A stretch of 64,000 nt of DNA from the NCBI RefSeq assembly GCF_004331735.1, contig NZ_SJSO01000004.1, forward strand, positions 62,001 to 126,000, given 5' to 3'. Below are positions 1 to 8,055 of the stretch, piece by piece. The notes under the pieces are model-generated. The model saw nothing but the letters and a program-made list of their open reading frames with translations, ran no database searches and was not told the DNA's origin. The stretch is from Pedobacter psychrodurus. GTDB taxonomy: Bacteria > Bacteroidota > Bacteroidia > Sphingobacteriales > Sphingobacteriaceae. The number at the start of each line of letters is the position of its first letter. Position 1 is the first letter of the stretch. The position numbers and the translations under genes were made by a program.

Positions 1-98
1 CATTAATCACTTGTTCTAAACATAGAAACTAAATTAATTGATTAGGGTTCATCCAAATTGGATATCAACTAAGAAGGAGAACTTTTAGCATAGTAGAT

Positions 99-305
99 AT
101 GGAAAACATAGAACCACAACATACGGAATCAGGAGCAGCTCCGAAACCGATTGAAAAAGATTATGAAAGTCATAAAGAAGATCCAGGACCCGCAAAACCT
201 GCGGTAACTGAGAAAGATGAAAATGGCGCAGGGCAGGCTCTGAAATGGGTGCTACCAATAGCCATTATCATTGGTTTGATTATATGGTTTGTGATGAGAA
301 AATAA
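99..305 (+). CDS. Small tail-anchored membrane protein, unknown function
   Basis: This is a 68-residue protein that I do not recognise. The first ~45 residues are hydrophilic and rich in Pro, Glu and Lys. A single hydrophobic helix follows (about residues 48-65, WVLPIAIIIGLIIWFVM), and the protein ends in RK. This suggests a tail-anchored protein with its bulk in the cytoplasm. An AAGGAG-like stretch lies about 20 bases upstream, too far to be a convincing ribosome site. A strong hairpin terminator follows directly, so it is probably a monocistronic gene. The gene could also be the last one of an operon beginning before the window. Confidence 0.55.
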   Translation: MENIEPQHTESGAAPKPIEKDYESHKEDPGPAKPAVTEKDENGAGQALKWVLPIAIIIGLIIWFVMRK

Positions 306-327
306 TTAGCTTTAGGTTAAAAATGAA

Positions 328-359
328 ATGCCGGTAGATGATATGACCGGCATTTTTTA
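328..359. terminator. Bidirectional rho-independent terminator
   Basis: The 8-bp stem ATGCCGGT (328-335) and ACCGGCAT (346-353) is followed by a T run. It sits between the small membrane protein gene (+) and the end of the GNAT-nitrilase gene (-). An AT-rich flank on both sides suggests it serves both. Confidence 0.75.
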
Positions 360-364
360 TTTTG

Positions 365-1876
365 TTATTCTTTTAAAAGTTTAATCTGGTAGAGATCTTT
401 CCGCCTGTCTTTTAAAATCTTTACGGTTCCGTAATGATGCAGCTCATCCAATAAATGCAGATCGACATCTACTACCAGTACCATCTCCGTATTCGGTGTA
501 GCCTCGGCTTTAATTGCATTAGTAGGAAAAGCAAAATCGGATGGTGTAAAAACTGCCGATTGAGCAAACTGGATGTCCATGTTGTTTACTTTAGGTAAAT
601 TGCCTACGCAGCCTGCAATGGCTACATAACATTCGTTTTCTATTGCCCGTGCCTGTGCGCAATGGCGAACACGTGTATAACCGTTTTGCGTATCGGTTAG
701 GAATGGTACAAATAAAATCTGCATACCCTGATCGGCATATATGCGGCTCAATTCAGGGAATTCTACGTCATAACAAATCAAGATACCTACTTTACCACAA
801 TCGGTATCGAAAACCTGAACTTTATCGCCACCGATCATGCCGTAATATTTTTGCTCATTTGGTGTGATGTGGATTTTTCTATATTCATCTATTTTACCGG
901 TGCGGTGGCAGAGGTAGGTAGCGTTATAAAGTTTTCCATCCTCCAATAATGGCATACTACCTGTAATGATATTTACATTATAACTTAGCGCATATTCATG
1001 CATTTTCTGTACAATCTCTTCTGTTTTTTCGGCTAGTTTTCGCATAGCCTCAATTTCGGGTAAGTGGTTGTAAGGCTGTAATAAAGGAGTATTAAATAGC
1101 TCAGGGAACATAATAAAATCCGATTTGTATCCGCTCAGTGCATCAACAAAAAATTCTACCTGCTCATAAAATGCATCCATATTTGGAAATAAGCGCATTT
1201 CCCATTGCACCAAACCTAAACGGATGGTCATTGCCGAACGGGCTGAAGCAACAACTCCCTGGTAGTATATATTGTTCCATTCAATTAAGGTGGCATATTC
1301 TTTTGATTCTTTATCGCCAGGTAAATAATTCTTTAATACTTTTCTTACGTGAAAATCATTCGAAATCTGAAAAGTAAGCGTTGGGTCGTAAATTTCTTTC
1401 GCTTTTACCTTGTCTATATATTGCCTCGGACTCAACTGCTCTGCATATTGATGGTAACCGGGAATTCTGCCGCCTGCAATAATGCTTTTAAGGTTAAGAC
1501 TTTCACAGAGTTCTTTCCTGGCCTCGTACAATCTTCTTCCTAACCGTAGTCCACGGTAATCAGGGTGTACGAAAATTTCGATGCCGTAAAGTGTATCGCC
1601 ATTGGGATCGTGTGTTGTAAAAGAGTAATCACCAGTAATCAATTTATAGGTGTGCCGATCGCCGTATTCATCATATTGTACAATAATGGCCAATGAACAG
1701 GCCACAACTTTGTCGTCAACAGCGATGCAGAGCTGTCCTTCAGGGAAAATATTTAAAAGTTTTGCGATACTCGATTTTGGCCAGATGGAACCACCCATAC
1801 TGTCATAAGCCTGGAGCATTGATTCTTTAAGATCTTCGTAATCTTCGAGCGTTAGTTTACGTAATTCAATATTCAT
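365..1876 (-). CDS. GNAT N-acetyltransferase / carbon-nitrogen hydrolase fusion protein
   Basis: This is a two-domain protein of 503 residues from the ATG at 1876; an upstream in-frame ATG at 1903 would add nine unlikely residues. Residues ~1-200 are a GNAT acetyltransferase, with the acetyl-CoA loop seen as RGLRLGRRLY near residue 108. From about residue 216 a nitrilase-superfamily amidase follows, with the Glu-Lys-Cys triad visible in FPELFNTP, YRKIHITPNE and ILICYDVEFPE. The fused architecture is known in bacteria, but the substrate is not. The amidase half most resembles omega-amidase-like or aliphatic amidohydrolases. The protein is probably cytoplasmic, as no signal peptide is seen. The gene stands alone, with no obvious partner. 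Confidence 0.88.
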   Translation of the reverse strand: MNIELRKLTLEDYEDLKESMLQAYDSMGGSIWPKSSIAKLLNIFPEGQLCIAVDDKVVACSLAIIVQYDEYGDRHTYKLITGDYSFTTHDPNGDTLYGIEIFVHPDYRGLRLGRRLYEARKELCESLNLKSIIAGGRIPGYHQYAEQLSPRQYIDKVKAKEIYDPTLTFQISNDFHVRKVLKNYLPGDKESKEYATLIEWNNIYYQGVVASARSAMTIRLGLVQWEMRLFPNMDAFYEQVEFFVDALSGYKSDFIMFPELFNTPLLQPYNHLPEIEAMRKLAEKTEEIVQKMHEYALSYNVNIITGSMPLLEDGKLYNATYLCHRTGKIDEYRKIHITPNEQKYYGMIGGDKVQVFDTDCGKVGILICYDVEFPELSRIYADQGMQILFVPFLTDTQNGYTRVRHCAQARAIENECYVAIAGCVGNLPKVNNMDIQFAQSAVFTPSDFAFPTNAIKAEATPNTEMVLVVDVDLHLLDELHHYGTVKILKDRRKDLYQIKLLKE

Positions 1877-1942
1877 AATGTTTGATTTGTATTTAATGAA
1901 CACAGAATGAAGTCAAATGTTCAAAAGGATTTTATTTTTTCA

Positions 1943-2095
1943 GCAGATCGTCATTGCGAACTGAAGTAGAAGGGTTTGGGTTGTATGAAGAAATCTTAAA
2001 CATAAATCGTCTTTCCCACGCAGGTGGGAATCTTAACGCAATAGGCTTTAAGATTCCCCAATTAACCCGATAGCTATCGGGTTGGGAATGAAGAA
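1943..2095. repeat. Composite intergenic repeat with three inverted repeats
   Basis: Between two minus-strand genes lie an ATCGTCATTGCGA-type repeat start, a CCCAC/GTGGG hairpin (2015-2028), a wider inverted repeat GGGAATCTTAA (2026-2036) with TTTAAGATTCCC (2048-2059), and a perfect 20-bp palindrome AACCCGATAGCTATCGGGTT (2064-2083). No coding potential is seen. Similar CCCGATAGCTATCGGG motifs recur in Bacteroidota intergenic repeats; that last point is from memory. Confidence 0.6.
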
Positions 2096-2113
2096 CCGCC
2101 AATATGTATGCTA

Positions 2114-3136
2114 TTAAAACAACTTCCCAGTTTGCCCTGGATAGTTCTTTTTTAAGTGTTTGTACGCGGCTTCGGTAACCTCGCGGCCACGTGAAGTACG
2201 CATGATATATCCCTCCTGGATCAAAAACGGTTCATAAACCTCTTCAATGGTGCCTTCATCTTCTCCAACAGCCGTTGCAATGGTTTTTAAACCTACCGGG
2301 CCACCTTTAAATTTATCGATAATGGTAACCAGAATCCTGTTGTCCATCTCATCTAATCCATGTTCGTCAACATTCAGGGCATTTAAGGCATACCGAGCTA
2401 TTTCCGTATCGATATTTCCATTTCCCTTAATCTGCGCAAAATCTCTGGTTCTGCGTAAAAGTGCATTGGCTATACGTGGTGTACCACGGCTACGGCGTGC
2501 AATTTCATAGGCACCTTCATCACTGATCGGTGTTTTTAGTATTTCAGATGAGCGCAGTACAATTGTTGTTAATAGTTTTGCGTCATAATAGGCCAAACGG
2601 GCATTAATTCCGAAACGGGCTCTTAAAGGAGCTGTTAATAGTCCGGAACGCGTAGTTGCACCAACCAGCGTAAAAGGATTAAGCGATATCTGTACGGAAC
2701 GTGCATTCGGACCAGTTTCGAGCATAATATCGATCTTAAAATCCTCCATGGCAGAATAGAGGTACTCTTCAACAAGGGGTGATAAACGGTGGATCTCATC
2801 AATAAAAAGGATATCGCCTTCATCCAAGCCAGTTAATAAACCAGCTAAATCGCCAGGTTTATCTAATACCGGACCAGAGGTTACTTTGATGCCCGTAGCC
2901 ATTTCATTGGCAATGATATGAGAAAGTGTAGTTTTGCCTAACCCCGGAGGGCCATGTAAAAGAACATGGTCTAAAGCCTCGCCACGGAGTTTCGCCGCCT
3001 GAACAAAAATTTTCAGGTTTTCCATCACTTTTTCCTGCCCCGTAAAATCTTCAAAAGCCTGCGGCCTTAAAACCCTTTCAATATCGCGATCGGTAGGGCT
3101 TAGGTTGCTTGCTTCAGGATCCAGATTCTCATTCAT
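2114..3136 (-). CDS. ruvB: Holliday junction branch migration ATPase RuvB
   Basis: The 340-residue length is normal for RuvB, the hexameric motor that drives branch migration of Holliday junctions with RuvA. Visible motifs are Walker A ([12 protein letters not shown]), Walker B (LFIDEIHRL), the [18 protein letters not shown] segment carrying sensor and arginine-finger residues, and a C-terminal winged helix ending near [14 protein letters not shown]. ruvA and ruvC are not adjacent, as is common in this phylum. A TATATTTG promoter-like element lies only four bases before the ATG, so the mRNA may have almost no leader. Confidence 0.98.
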   Translation of the reverse strand: MNENLDPEASNLSPTDRDIERVLRPQAFEDFTGQEKVMENLKIFVQAAKLRGEALDHVLLHGPPGLGKTTLSHIIANEMATGIKVTSGPVLDKPGDLAGLLTGLDEGDILFIDEIHRLSPLVEEYLYSAMEDFKIDIMLETGPNARSVQISLNPFTLVGATTRSGLLTAPLRARFGINARLAYYDAKLLTTIVLRSSEILKTPISDEGAYEIARRSRGTPRIANALLRRTRDFAQIKGNGNIDTEIARYALNALNVDEHGLDEMDNRILVTIIDKFKGGPVGLKTIATAVGEDEGTIEEVYEPFLIQEGYIMRTSRGREVTEAAYKHLKKNYPGQTGKLF

Positions 3137-3140
3137 ACAG

Positions 3141-3148
3141 CAAATATA
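3141..3148 (-). promoter_or_regulatory. TANNTTTG -7 element for ruvB
   Basis: On the minus strand the sequence reads TATATTTG and matches the Bacteroidota -7 consensus exactly. The ruvB ATG begins only four bases downstream, implying a near-leaderless transcript if the element is used. Confidence 0.5.
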
Positions 3149-3167
3149 AAATTAAATGCTAAAAAAA

Positions 3168-4064
3168 TTAGGATTTTTTAAATTTATCAGAAACGATAAG
3201 ATCTTTTGATCCCGCAGTATATTTATAAAAACCTTCGCCAGTTTTAGCGCCTTTTTTACCCGCTGCCACCATGTTTACCAGTAAAGGGCATGGTGCGTAT
3301 TTAGGATTACCAAAACCATCGTTCAATACTTTTAAGATCGCCAAACAAACATCCAGACCAATAAAATCGGCTAACTGTAAGGGCCCCATGGGGTGTGCCA
3401 TTCCGAGTTTCATTACCGTATCGATTTCGTAAACACCTGCAACGCCTTCGTACAAAGTATAAATGGCCTCGTTAATCATTGGCATTAAAATGCGGTTGGC
3501 TACAAAACCCGGATAATCGTTTACCTCAACAGGAACTTTCTCCAAACTTTGCGATAGCGACATAATGGTACTGGTTGTTTCATCACTGGTGGCGTAACCT
3601 CTGATTACCTCTACCAACTTCATTACTGGAACGGGATTCATAAAATGCATCCCGATTATTTTATCTCCTCTACCAGTTACGGCAGCAATCTGCGTAATGG
3701 AAATAGAAGAAGTGTTAGAAGCCAATATAGCATGTATAGGAGCATATTCATCTAAATCCTTAAAAATTTTCAATTTTAAGTCAATATTTTCGGTAGCTGC
3801 CTCTACAATTAAATCGGCACGCTGAACCCCATCCTTTGTTGAGGTATATGTGGTAATGTTATTAAGTGTTTTAGCTTTCTGAACTTCTGTTAATGTTCCT
3901 TTGGCAACCTGTCTGTCTAGATTTTTGGTAATGGTTTGTATGGCTTTATCCAACGCAGACTGATTGATGTCGATCAGGTTGACTTGATAATTGAATTGTG
4001 CAAAGGTGTGAGCAATGCCATTTCCCATGGTGCCAGATCCTATAACGGCGATTTGTTTCATCAT
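3168..4064 (-). CDS. 3-hydroxybutyryl-CoA / 3-hydroxyacyl-CoA dehydrogenase
   Basis: This 298-residue enzyme interconverts (S)-3-hydroxyacyl-CoA and 3-ketoacyl-CoA with NAD(P), in butanoate or fatty-acid beta-oxidation metabolism. The N-terminal Rossmann motif IGSGTMGNGIAHTFAQ is followed by the catalytic His region GMHFMNPVPVMKLVEVI and the C-terminal helical domain starting at PGFVANRILMPMINEAI. The length fits stand-alone Hbd/PaaH-type enzymes rather than the large FadB fusion. The start is ATG at 4064 or the adjacent ATG at 4061. It ends about 30 bases before the ruvB start on the same strand, but ruvB has its own promoter-like element. Substrate chain length cannot be read from sequence. 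Confidence 0.93.
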   Translation of the reverse strand: MMKQIAVIGSGTMGNGIAHTFAQFNYQVNLIDINQSALDKAIQTITKNLDRQVAKGTLTEVQKAKTLNNITTYTSTKDGVQRADLIVEAATENIDLKLKIFKDLDEYAPIHAILASNTSSISITQIAAVTGRGDKIIGMHFMNPVPVMKLVEVIRGYATSDETTSTIMSLSQSLEKVPVEVNDYPGFVANRILMPMINEAIYTLYEGVAGVYEIDTVMKLGMAHPMGPLQLADFIGLDVCLAILKVLNDGFGNPKYAPCPLLVNMVAAGKKGAKTGEGFYKYTAGSKDLIVSDKFKKS

Positions 4065-4204
4065 TTAATAGATTTAAAAAGCGAATTTACTTATTTGCAA
4101 CTAAGTTCAGTCAATCTTTATTCATTATAAAACGCACATATAATACCGATTTTTTTAATTAGTAATAATCTCAAATTGTCCGTTTCTGAAGTAATTTAGT
4201 CTTT

Positions 4205-4456
4205 ATGCGCTTTTTTTGTTTTTTAGTGATATTTTTCAATGGGAGTGGAAATTCAGCTAAAATACTGGTAACTGCTTTAAGTCGGACTGGTTCTAACTGG
4301 GATGCTGTGTTAAGGCCGGTTACAACTGAGGCTAAAGCAGCAATTGCTTATAGGTACATTTGGTCAATTCCAATTGATGAGCTTAATGTTAATCCAAATA
4401 TTACTCAAAATCCAGGCTACTTAAAAAATGTAAAACCCATAGTTAACCCAGGCTAA
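4205..4456 (+). pseudogene. Relic of a SusD/RagB family outer-membrane nutrient-binding protein
   Basis: This 83-codon frame is the C-terminal tail of a SusD protein and nothing more. RYIWSIPIDELNVNPNITQN followed by PGY is the typical SusD ending (IP..E...NP.LTQNPGY). Complete SusD proteins are ~450-600 residues with a lipoprotein signal, and the first ~15 residues here are not SusD-like. No SusC partner or glycan-degrading enzyme is nearby. The natural terminator still follows the stop codon. I read this as the surviving 3' end of a deleted polysaccharide-utilisation locus; expression is doubtful because no start region of its own is evident. Confidence 0.75.
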
Positions 4457-4498
4457 AATTTTATTCCGATCAGAATGATATTTGAGCCTGGTTTTTTT
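4448..4498 (+). terminator. Rho-independent terminator after the SusD relic
   Basis: CCAGGCT (4448-4454) pairs with AGCCTGG (4485-4491), extended by AAAT/ATTT, and is followed by a seven-T run. The 5' arm overlaps the stop codon of the relic. Confidence 0.7.
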
Positions 4499-4865
4499 GC
4501 TATATATTGAAATTATTTGAATAGATTTTACTTTAATTTTTAATATATAAAATACTGATTAACAAATTTATATAGTTAAAAAATGTTAAAGGAGACGTTA
4601 AATATTATTTAGGTTTTTTTTGATCGATACAAAGCAATTATTCATCGATACTTCCTTCATTTTAATGTCTTTTTTGAGGACTTTTGATCTATCAGCAAAA
4701 ACAAGAAAGCAAATGATTTGCTTACAGAATATAGAAAATTACCGTCAACATTGAAGAAATGAAGACGTTTTCATAAAGGCACTTCCTAGTAAAGTTAGGT
4801 TAGTTAATGATTAGTTAAAATAGAGATCTTGCTGGATAGCCGATCTCTATAGTTTTATATTAAGC
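4499..4865. other. AT-rich gene-free stretch
   Basis: No reading frame of convincing length or family is seen on either strand. Short broken frames around 4700-4800 may be decayed coding sequence linked to the lost SusD locus, but I cannot identify them. Confidence 0.5.
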
Positions 4866-5516
4866 TTACGGTGCTAGTCTGGTTTTAGTCCAACTTCCTT
4901 TTATCAGCTCGAAATTTATCCTGTCGTGTAATCTGCTTCTTCTTCCTTGCCAAAACTCTATTCTAGTCGGTTTTACAATATAACCGCCCCAATGCGCTGG
5001 TTTTGCGATGCCCTTATCTGCGCTTTTAGCTTTTAATTCTTCAAATTTTTCTTCTAAAAATACTCTATTTGGAATAACCTGACTCTGAGGTGAGGCAACT
5101 GCGCCAATCTGACTGTCAACAGGTCTTGTATTGAAATATTCTTCAGAAGTTTCTTTATCTAATTTTTCTACCGTTCCTTCAATTCTGACCTGTCTTTCCA
5201 GTTCAGGCCAGAAAAATACCAAAGCCGCATAAGGGTTTCGTTTCAGCTCTTTTCCTTTTTCGCTAAGGTAATTCGTAAAGAACCTAAATCCATCGGTATC
5301 AACACCTTTAAGTAAAACAATACGGGCATCTGGTCGGCCAGCTTTATCTGCCGTAGCCAAAGTCATTACATTGGGCTCATATATCTGGGCATCAACAGCA
5401 TGCTGAAACCATTTTTTAAACTGGATAATCGGGTCTTGATCAACGTCAGATTCGTCTAGCGAAGCGCTTTTGTAATCTTGGCGCAGGTTTTGTAGAAATT
5501 CATTTGTAACTTGCAT
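4866..5516 (-). CDS. pdxH: Pyridoxamine 5'-phosphate oxidase
   Basis: This 216-residue FMN enzyme oxidises pyridoxamine or pyridoxine 5'-phosphate to pyridoxal 5'-phosphate. The FMN-binding segment RIVLLKGVDTDGFRFFTNY, the K-rich SEKGKEL segment, and the C-terminal WQGRRSRLHDRI and terminal RLAP are the family signature. Length is normal. The gene is divergent from yqgE with only 46 bases between the starts. A TATTTTTG element lies five bases before its ATG. Confidence 0.97.
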   Translation of the reverse strand: MQVTNEFLQNLRQDYKSASLDESDVDQDPIIQFKKWFQHAVDAQIYEPNVMTLATADKAGRPDARIVLLKGVDTDGFRFFTNYLSEKGKELKRNPYAALVFFWPELERQVRIEGTVEKLDKETSEEYFNTRPVDSQIGAVASPQSQVIPNRVFLEEKFEELKAKSADKGIAKPAHWGGYIVKPTRIEFWQGRRSRLHDRINFELIKGSWTKTRLAP

Positions 5517-5520
5517 TTAA

Positions 5521-5528
5521 CAAAAATA
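5521..5528 (-). promoter_or_regulatory. TANNTTTG -7 element for pdxH
   Basis: The minus strand reads TATTTTTG, then four bases and the ATG. An exact match to the -7 consensus this close to the start would give a leaderless or nearly leaderless mRNA. Confidence 0.45.
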
Positions 5529-5562
5529 GGCATCTTTTACGGTGTAACAAATGATTATCATC

Positions 5563-6126
5563 ATGCTGAACAATATAAAACCAAAAACTGGCCGCTTGCT
5601 CATCTCAGAACCTTTTATGGCCGATCCGAATTTTAAAAGATCTGTTGTGCTGTTAACAGAACATGGTGATGATGGAACTGTAGGTTATATCCTTAATCAG
5701 GTAGGTAATCTGATGCTGAATGATGTAATACAGGATTTGTGGGACGCGAAAAATTACATTTATTTTGGTGGACCTGTTGCTGCAGATACCTTACATTTTA
5801 TCCATAGGTGTTATGATAAATTGCAGAGTGGCGAACCCATAGGGAATGGGTTATATTGGGGCGGGAATTTTGAAACACTTAAAATCCTCTTAAATACCAA
5901 TGCCATAAGCGCTGATGAGGTGAAATTTTTTATGGGCTATTCTGGTTGGGATAATGGGCAGTTAGATCGCGAAATAGAGCAGAATGCCTGGATGGTAAGT
6001 GATAGCTTTAATCCTGATCTCATTTTTAGTAATGATGATGAAAAGCTTTGGCGGGATGTGGTTGTAAACTTAGGCCCAAAATATGCACATATTAGTAATT
6101 TTCCTGTAGATCCGAGTTTGAATTAG
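5563..6126 (+). CDS. YqgE/AlgH family protein
   Basis: This 187-residue protein of the UPF0301 (YqgE/AlgH) family starts at the ATG at 5563, giving MLNNIKPKTGRLLISEPFM; an upstream ATG at 5551 adds only MIII. The conserved N-terminal GRLLISEPFM.DPNF.RSVVLL.EH and the GGPV motif (FGGPVAADTL) are visible. The family is widespread and structurally known, but its biochemical role is unsettled; AlgH was linked to alginate regulation in Pseudomonas. It is divergent from pdxH and convergent with purE, with a palindromic repeat in between. Confidence 0.92.
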   Translation: MLNNIKPKTGRLLISEPFMADPNFKRSVVLLTEHGDDGTVGYILNQVGNLMLNDVIQDLWDAKNYIYFGGPVAADTLHFIHRCYDKLQSGEPIGNGLYWGGNFETLKILLNTNAISADEVKFFMGYSGWDNGQLDREIEQNAWMVSDSFNPDLIFSNDDEKLWRDVVVNLGPKYAHISNFPVDPSLN

Positions 6127-6161
6127 TTTGGAGTTGGGGGGGTGAGTTTTATATAAAGTAG

Positions 6162-6247
6162 TCGTCATCTCGACTGAAGCGTAGCGGAATGGAGAGATCT
6201 ATCGAAACAGATTTCTCGGCTGCGTTGCACTCCGCTCGAAATAACGA
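6162..6247. repeat. Palindromic intergenic repeat, copy 1 (inverted relative to the others)
   Basis: This is an ~86-bp imperfect palindrome starting CGTCATCTCGACTGAAGCG and ending CTCCGCTCGAAATAACGA. It is homologous, in the opposite orientation, to copies at 12424-12509 and 35563-35650. It lies between the convergent yqgE and purE genes. Confidence 0.85.
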
Positions 6248-6271
6248 TACATTTTGGTCGGTCATTGCCAC

Positions 6272-6778
6272 TTAGGACTCCAGACTATCTGCGCTTTCTT
6301 CTACTTTTCTTCTCAGTTCATCTTTATAAGCCTGCATTTTAACTGTTAAAGATTCATCTGCTGTAGCTAAAATCTGAGTGGCCAATAAACCTGCGTTTTT
6401 AGCTGCATTTAAAGCTACTGTAGCAACCGGAATACCATTTGGCATTTGTAAGATCGATAAAATACTATCCCAGCCATCAATAGAATTAGATGATTTAACC
6501 GGAACACCGATCACAGGTAATGTGGTAATAGAAGCCACCATTCCTGGCAAGTGAGCAGCACCACCAGCACCGGCTATAATTACTTTTAAGCCACGGCCTT
6601 GTGCTTCTTTGGCATAATTGAACATACGTTCTGGTGTTCTGTGGGCAGAAACAACCGTAATTTCATAGTTTATTCCAAATTCTTTTAATACATCAGCAGC
6701 ATCTTGCATAACAGATAGGTCAGATTTGCTTCCCATTATAATTCCAACTAATGCCGAACTTGAATTTCCTTCACTCAT
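6272..6778 (-). CDS. purE: N5-carboxyaminoimidazole ribonucleotide mutase PurE
   Basis: This 168-residue enzyme moves the carboxyl group of N5-CAIR to make CAIR in purine synthesis. The substrate loop [16 protein letters not shown], the catalytic SAHRTPERM motif and the glycine-rich [15 protein letters not shown] are visible. It is a class I PurE because it is paired with PurK, which ends 83 bases upstream on the same strand. The purK-purE order is probably one operon driven from the palindromic promoter at 8019-8036. Confidence 0.97.
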   Translation of the reverse strand: MSEGNSSSALVGIIMGSKSDLSVMQDAADVLKEFGINYEITVVSAHRTPERMFNYAKEAQGRGLKVIIAGAGGAAHLPGMVASITTLPVIGVPVKSSNSIDGWDSILSILQMPNGIPVATVALNAAKNAGLLATQILATADESLTVKMQAYKDELRRKVEESADSLES

Positions 6779-6861
6779 ATCTATTTATTTCTTTTTTAAC
6801 TTCTTTTAAACTTTTTGCATTTCCACCCTGCTTTTAGTTCCCCCTTCAGGAGGCTAGGGGA

Positions 6862-8001
6862 CTATGCAATTACTTTTAATGTTTTTTGAACAAACCTTGC
6901 TTTTTCAATGGCTTTTTCCCTATCGATATCTACAATCGTTACATGTCCCATTTTGCGGAAGGGTTTAGTATATTTCTTTCCATACAGATGGACATAAACA
7001 CCATCAATGGCTAATATTTTCTCTAGATTTTCATATTTTGCTACACCTTCAAAGCCTTTTTCGCCAAGTATATTAATCATAATGGCATTGGTAATGCTAC
7101 TGGTGTCGCCAAGTGGTAAATTATAAATAGAACGTAAATGTTGTTCGAACTGAGAAACATAATTACCCTCTATGGTTTGATGACCGCTATTATGCGGGCG
7201 GGGAGCAACCTCGTTAACCAGCAATTCGCCATCTTTACATATAAACATTTCTACGGCTAAAATTCCCGTAATGTTCATTGCAGAAGCTATGTTTTTGGCA
7301 ATGTTCTCTGCTTTTTGTTGCAAGCTTTCTGCAAAAGTTGATGGGGAAATCAAGAACTCAACCAAATTGGCTTCAGGATTAAACTCCATTTCTACCATAG
7401 GGAAAGTTTTCATGTCGCCATTGGCATTACGGGCCACAATTACAGCAACTTCTTTTTCAAAATCGACCAGTTTTTCAATAATACAAGGTGCATCAAAAGC
7501 TTTATCCAAATCGGCAGCACTGTTGATTTTTATTACACCTTTACCATCGTAACCATCTTTTCTCAATTTCAAAATGTATGGAAAATGGAAAGGACTGTTC
7601 TGCATGTCTTCCTTCGTATTTACAATCTGGAAAGGAGAGGTTGGGATATCGTTTTCTTTGAAAAACTGTTTTTGTACGCCTTTATCCTGGATTAAACGGA
7701 TCACTCTTGATTGAGGAAATACCTTTTTACCTTCCTTTTCGAGCTGTTCAAGTGCATCAATATTTACTTTTTCAATTTCGATAGTAATGATATCGGCTTT
7801 CTTCCCGAAGTTGTAAACGGTATCAAAATCGGTAATCGATCCATTTTCGAAATAATTAGAGATATGTTTACAAGGCGCATCAGGATCTGGGTCTAAAACT
7901 AATGTAGTTACATTATAATTAATTGCTTGTTGAATGAGCATTCTGCCCAATTGTCCGCCACCTAAAATACCTAATTTTAATTCGCTAATCTGTTTTGCCA
8001 T
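6862..8001 (-). CDS. purK: N5-carboxyaminoimidazole ribonucleotide synthase PurK
   Basis: This ATP-grasp enzyme carboxylates AIR with bicarbonate and ATP. The ATG at 8001 (MAKQISELKLGILGGGQLGRM) gives 379 residues, the usual length. An upstream ATG at 8031 lies within the promoter element and is rejected. GGGQLGRM is the N-terminal signature. Further on, RKDGYDGKGV and the metal-binding VEMFICKDGELLVNEVAPRP are seen. It precedes purE on the same strand. Confidence 0.97.
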   Translation of the reverse strand: MAKQISELKLGILGGGQLGRMLIQQAINYNVTTLVLDPDPDAPCKHISNYFENGSITDFDTVYNFGKKADIITIEIEKVNIDALEQLEKEGKKVFPQSRVIRLIQDKGVQKQFFKENDIPTSPFQIVNTKEDMQNSPFHFPYILKLRKDGYDGKGVIKINSAADLDKAFDAPCIIEKLVDFEKEVAVIVARNANGDMKTFPMVEMEFNPEANLVEFLISPSTFAESLQQKAENIAKNIASAMNITGILAVEMFICKDGELLVNEVAPRPHNSGHQTIEGNYVSQFEQHLRSIYNLPLGDTSSITNAIMINILGEKGFEGVAKYENLEKILAIDGVYVHLYGKKYTKPFRKMGHVTIVDIDREKAIEKARFVQKTLKVIA

Positions 8002-8018
8002 GCGCTTGAAAATAATGC

Positions 8019-8036
8019 TACTTTTGTGCAAAAGTA
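8019..8036. promoter_or_regulatory. Mirror-image divergent promoter between purK and the flavoprotein gene
   Basis: TACTTTTG (8019-8026, + strand) and CAAAAGTA (8029-8036, which is TACTTTTG on the minus strand) are perfect matches to TANNTTTG, separated by only two bases. They point to the flavoprotein ATG at 8056 and the purK ATG at 8001. The two polymerases could not bind together, so expression of the two genes should be mutually exclusive at the moment of initiation. Confidence 0.6.
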
Positions 8037-8055
8037 ACCATAATAAATTTTATTG

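Noticed and set aside
4620..4830. Possible decayed sigma-factor or regulator gene (short frames with EDVFIKALPSKVRLVND)
   Set aside because: The frames are short, interrupted and match no family well enough; an association with the SusD relic would be speculation.
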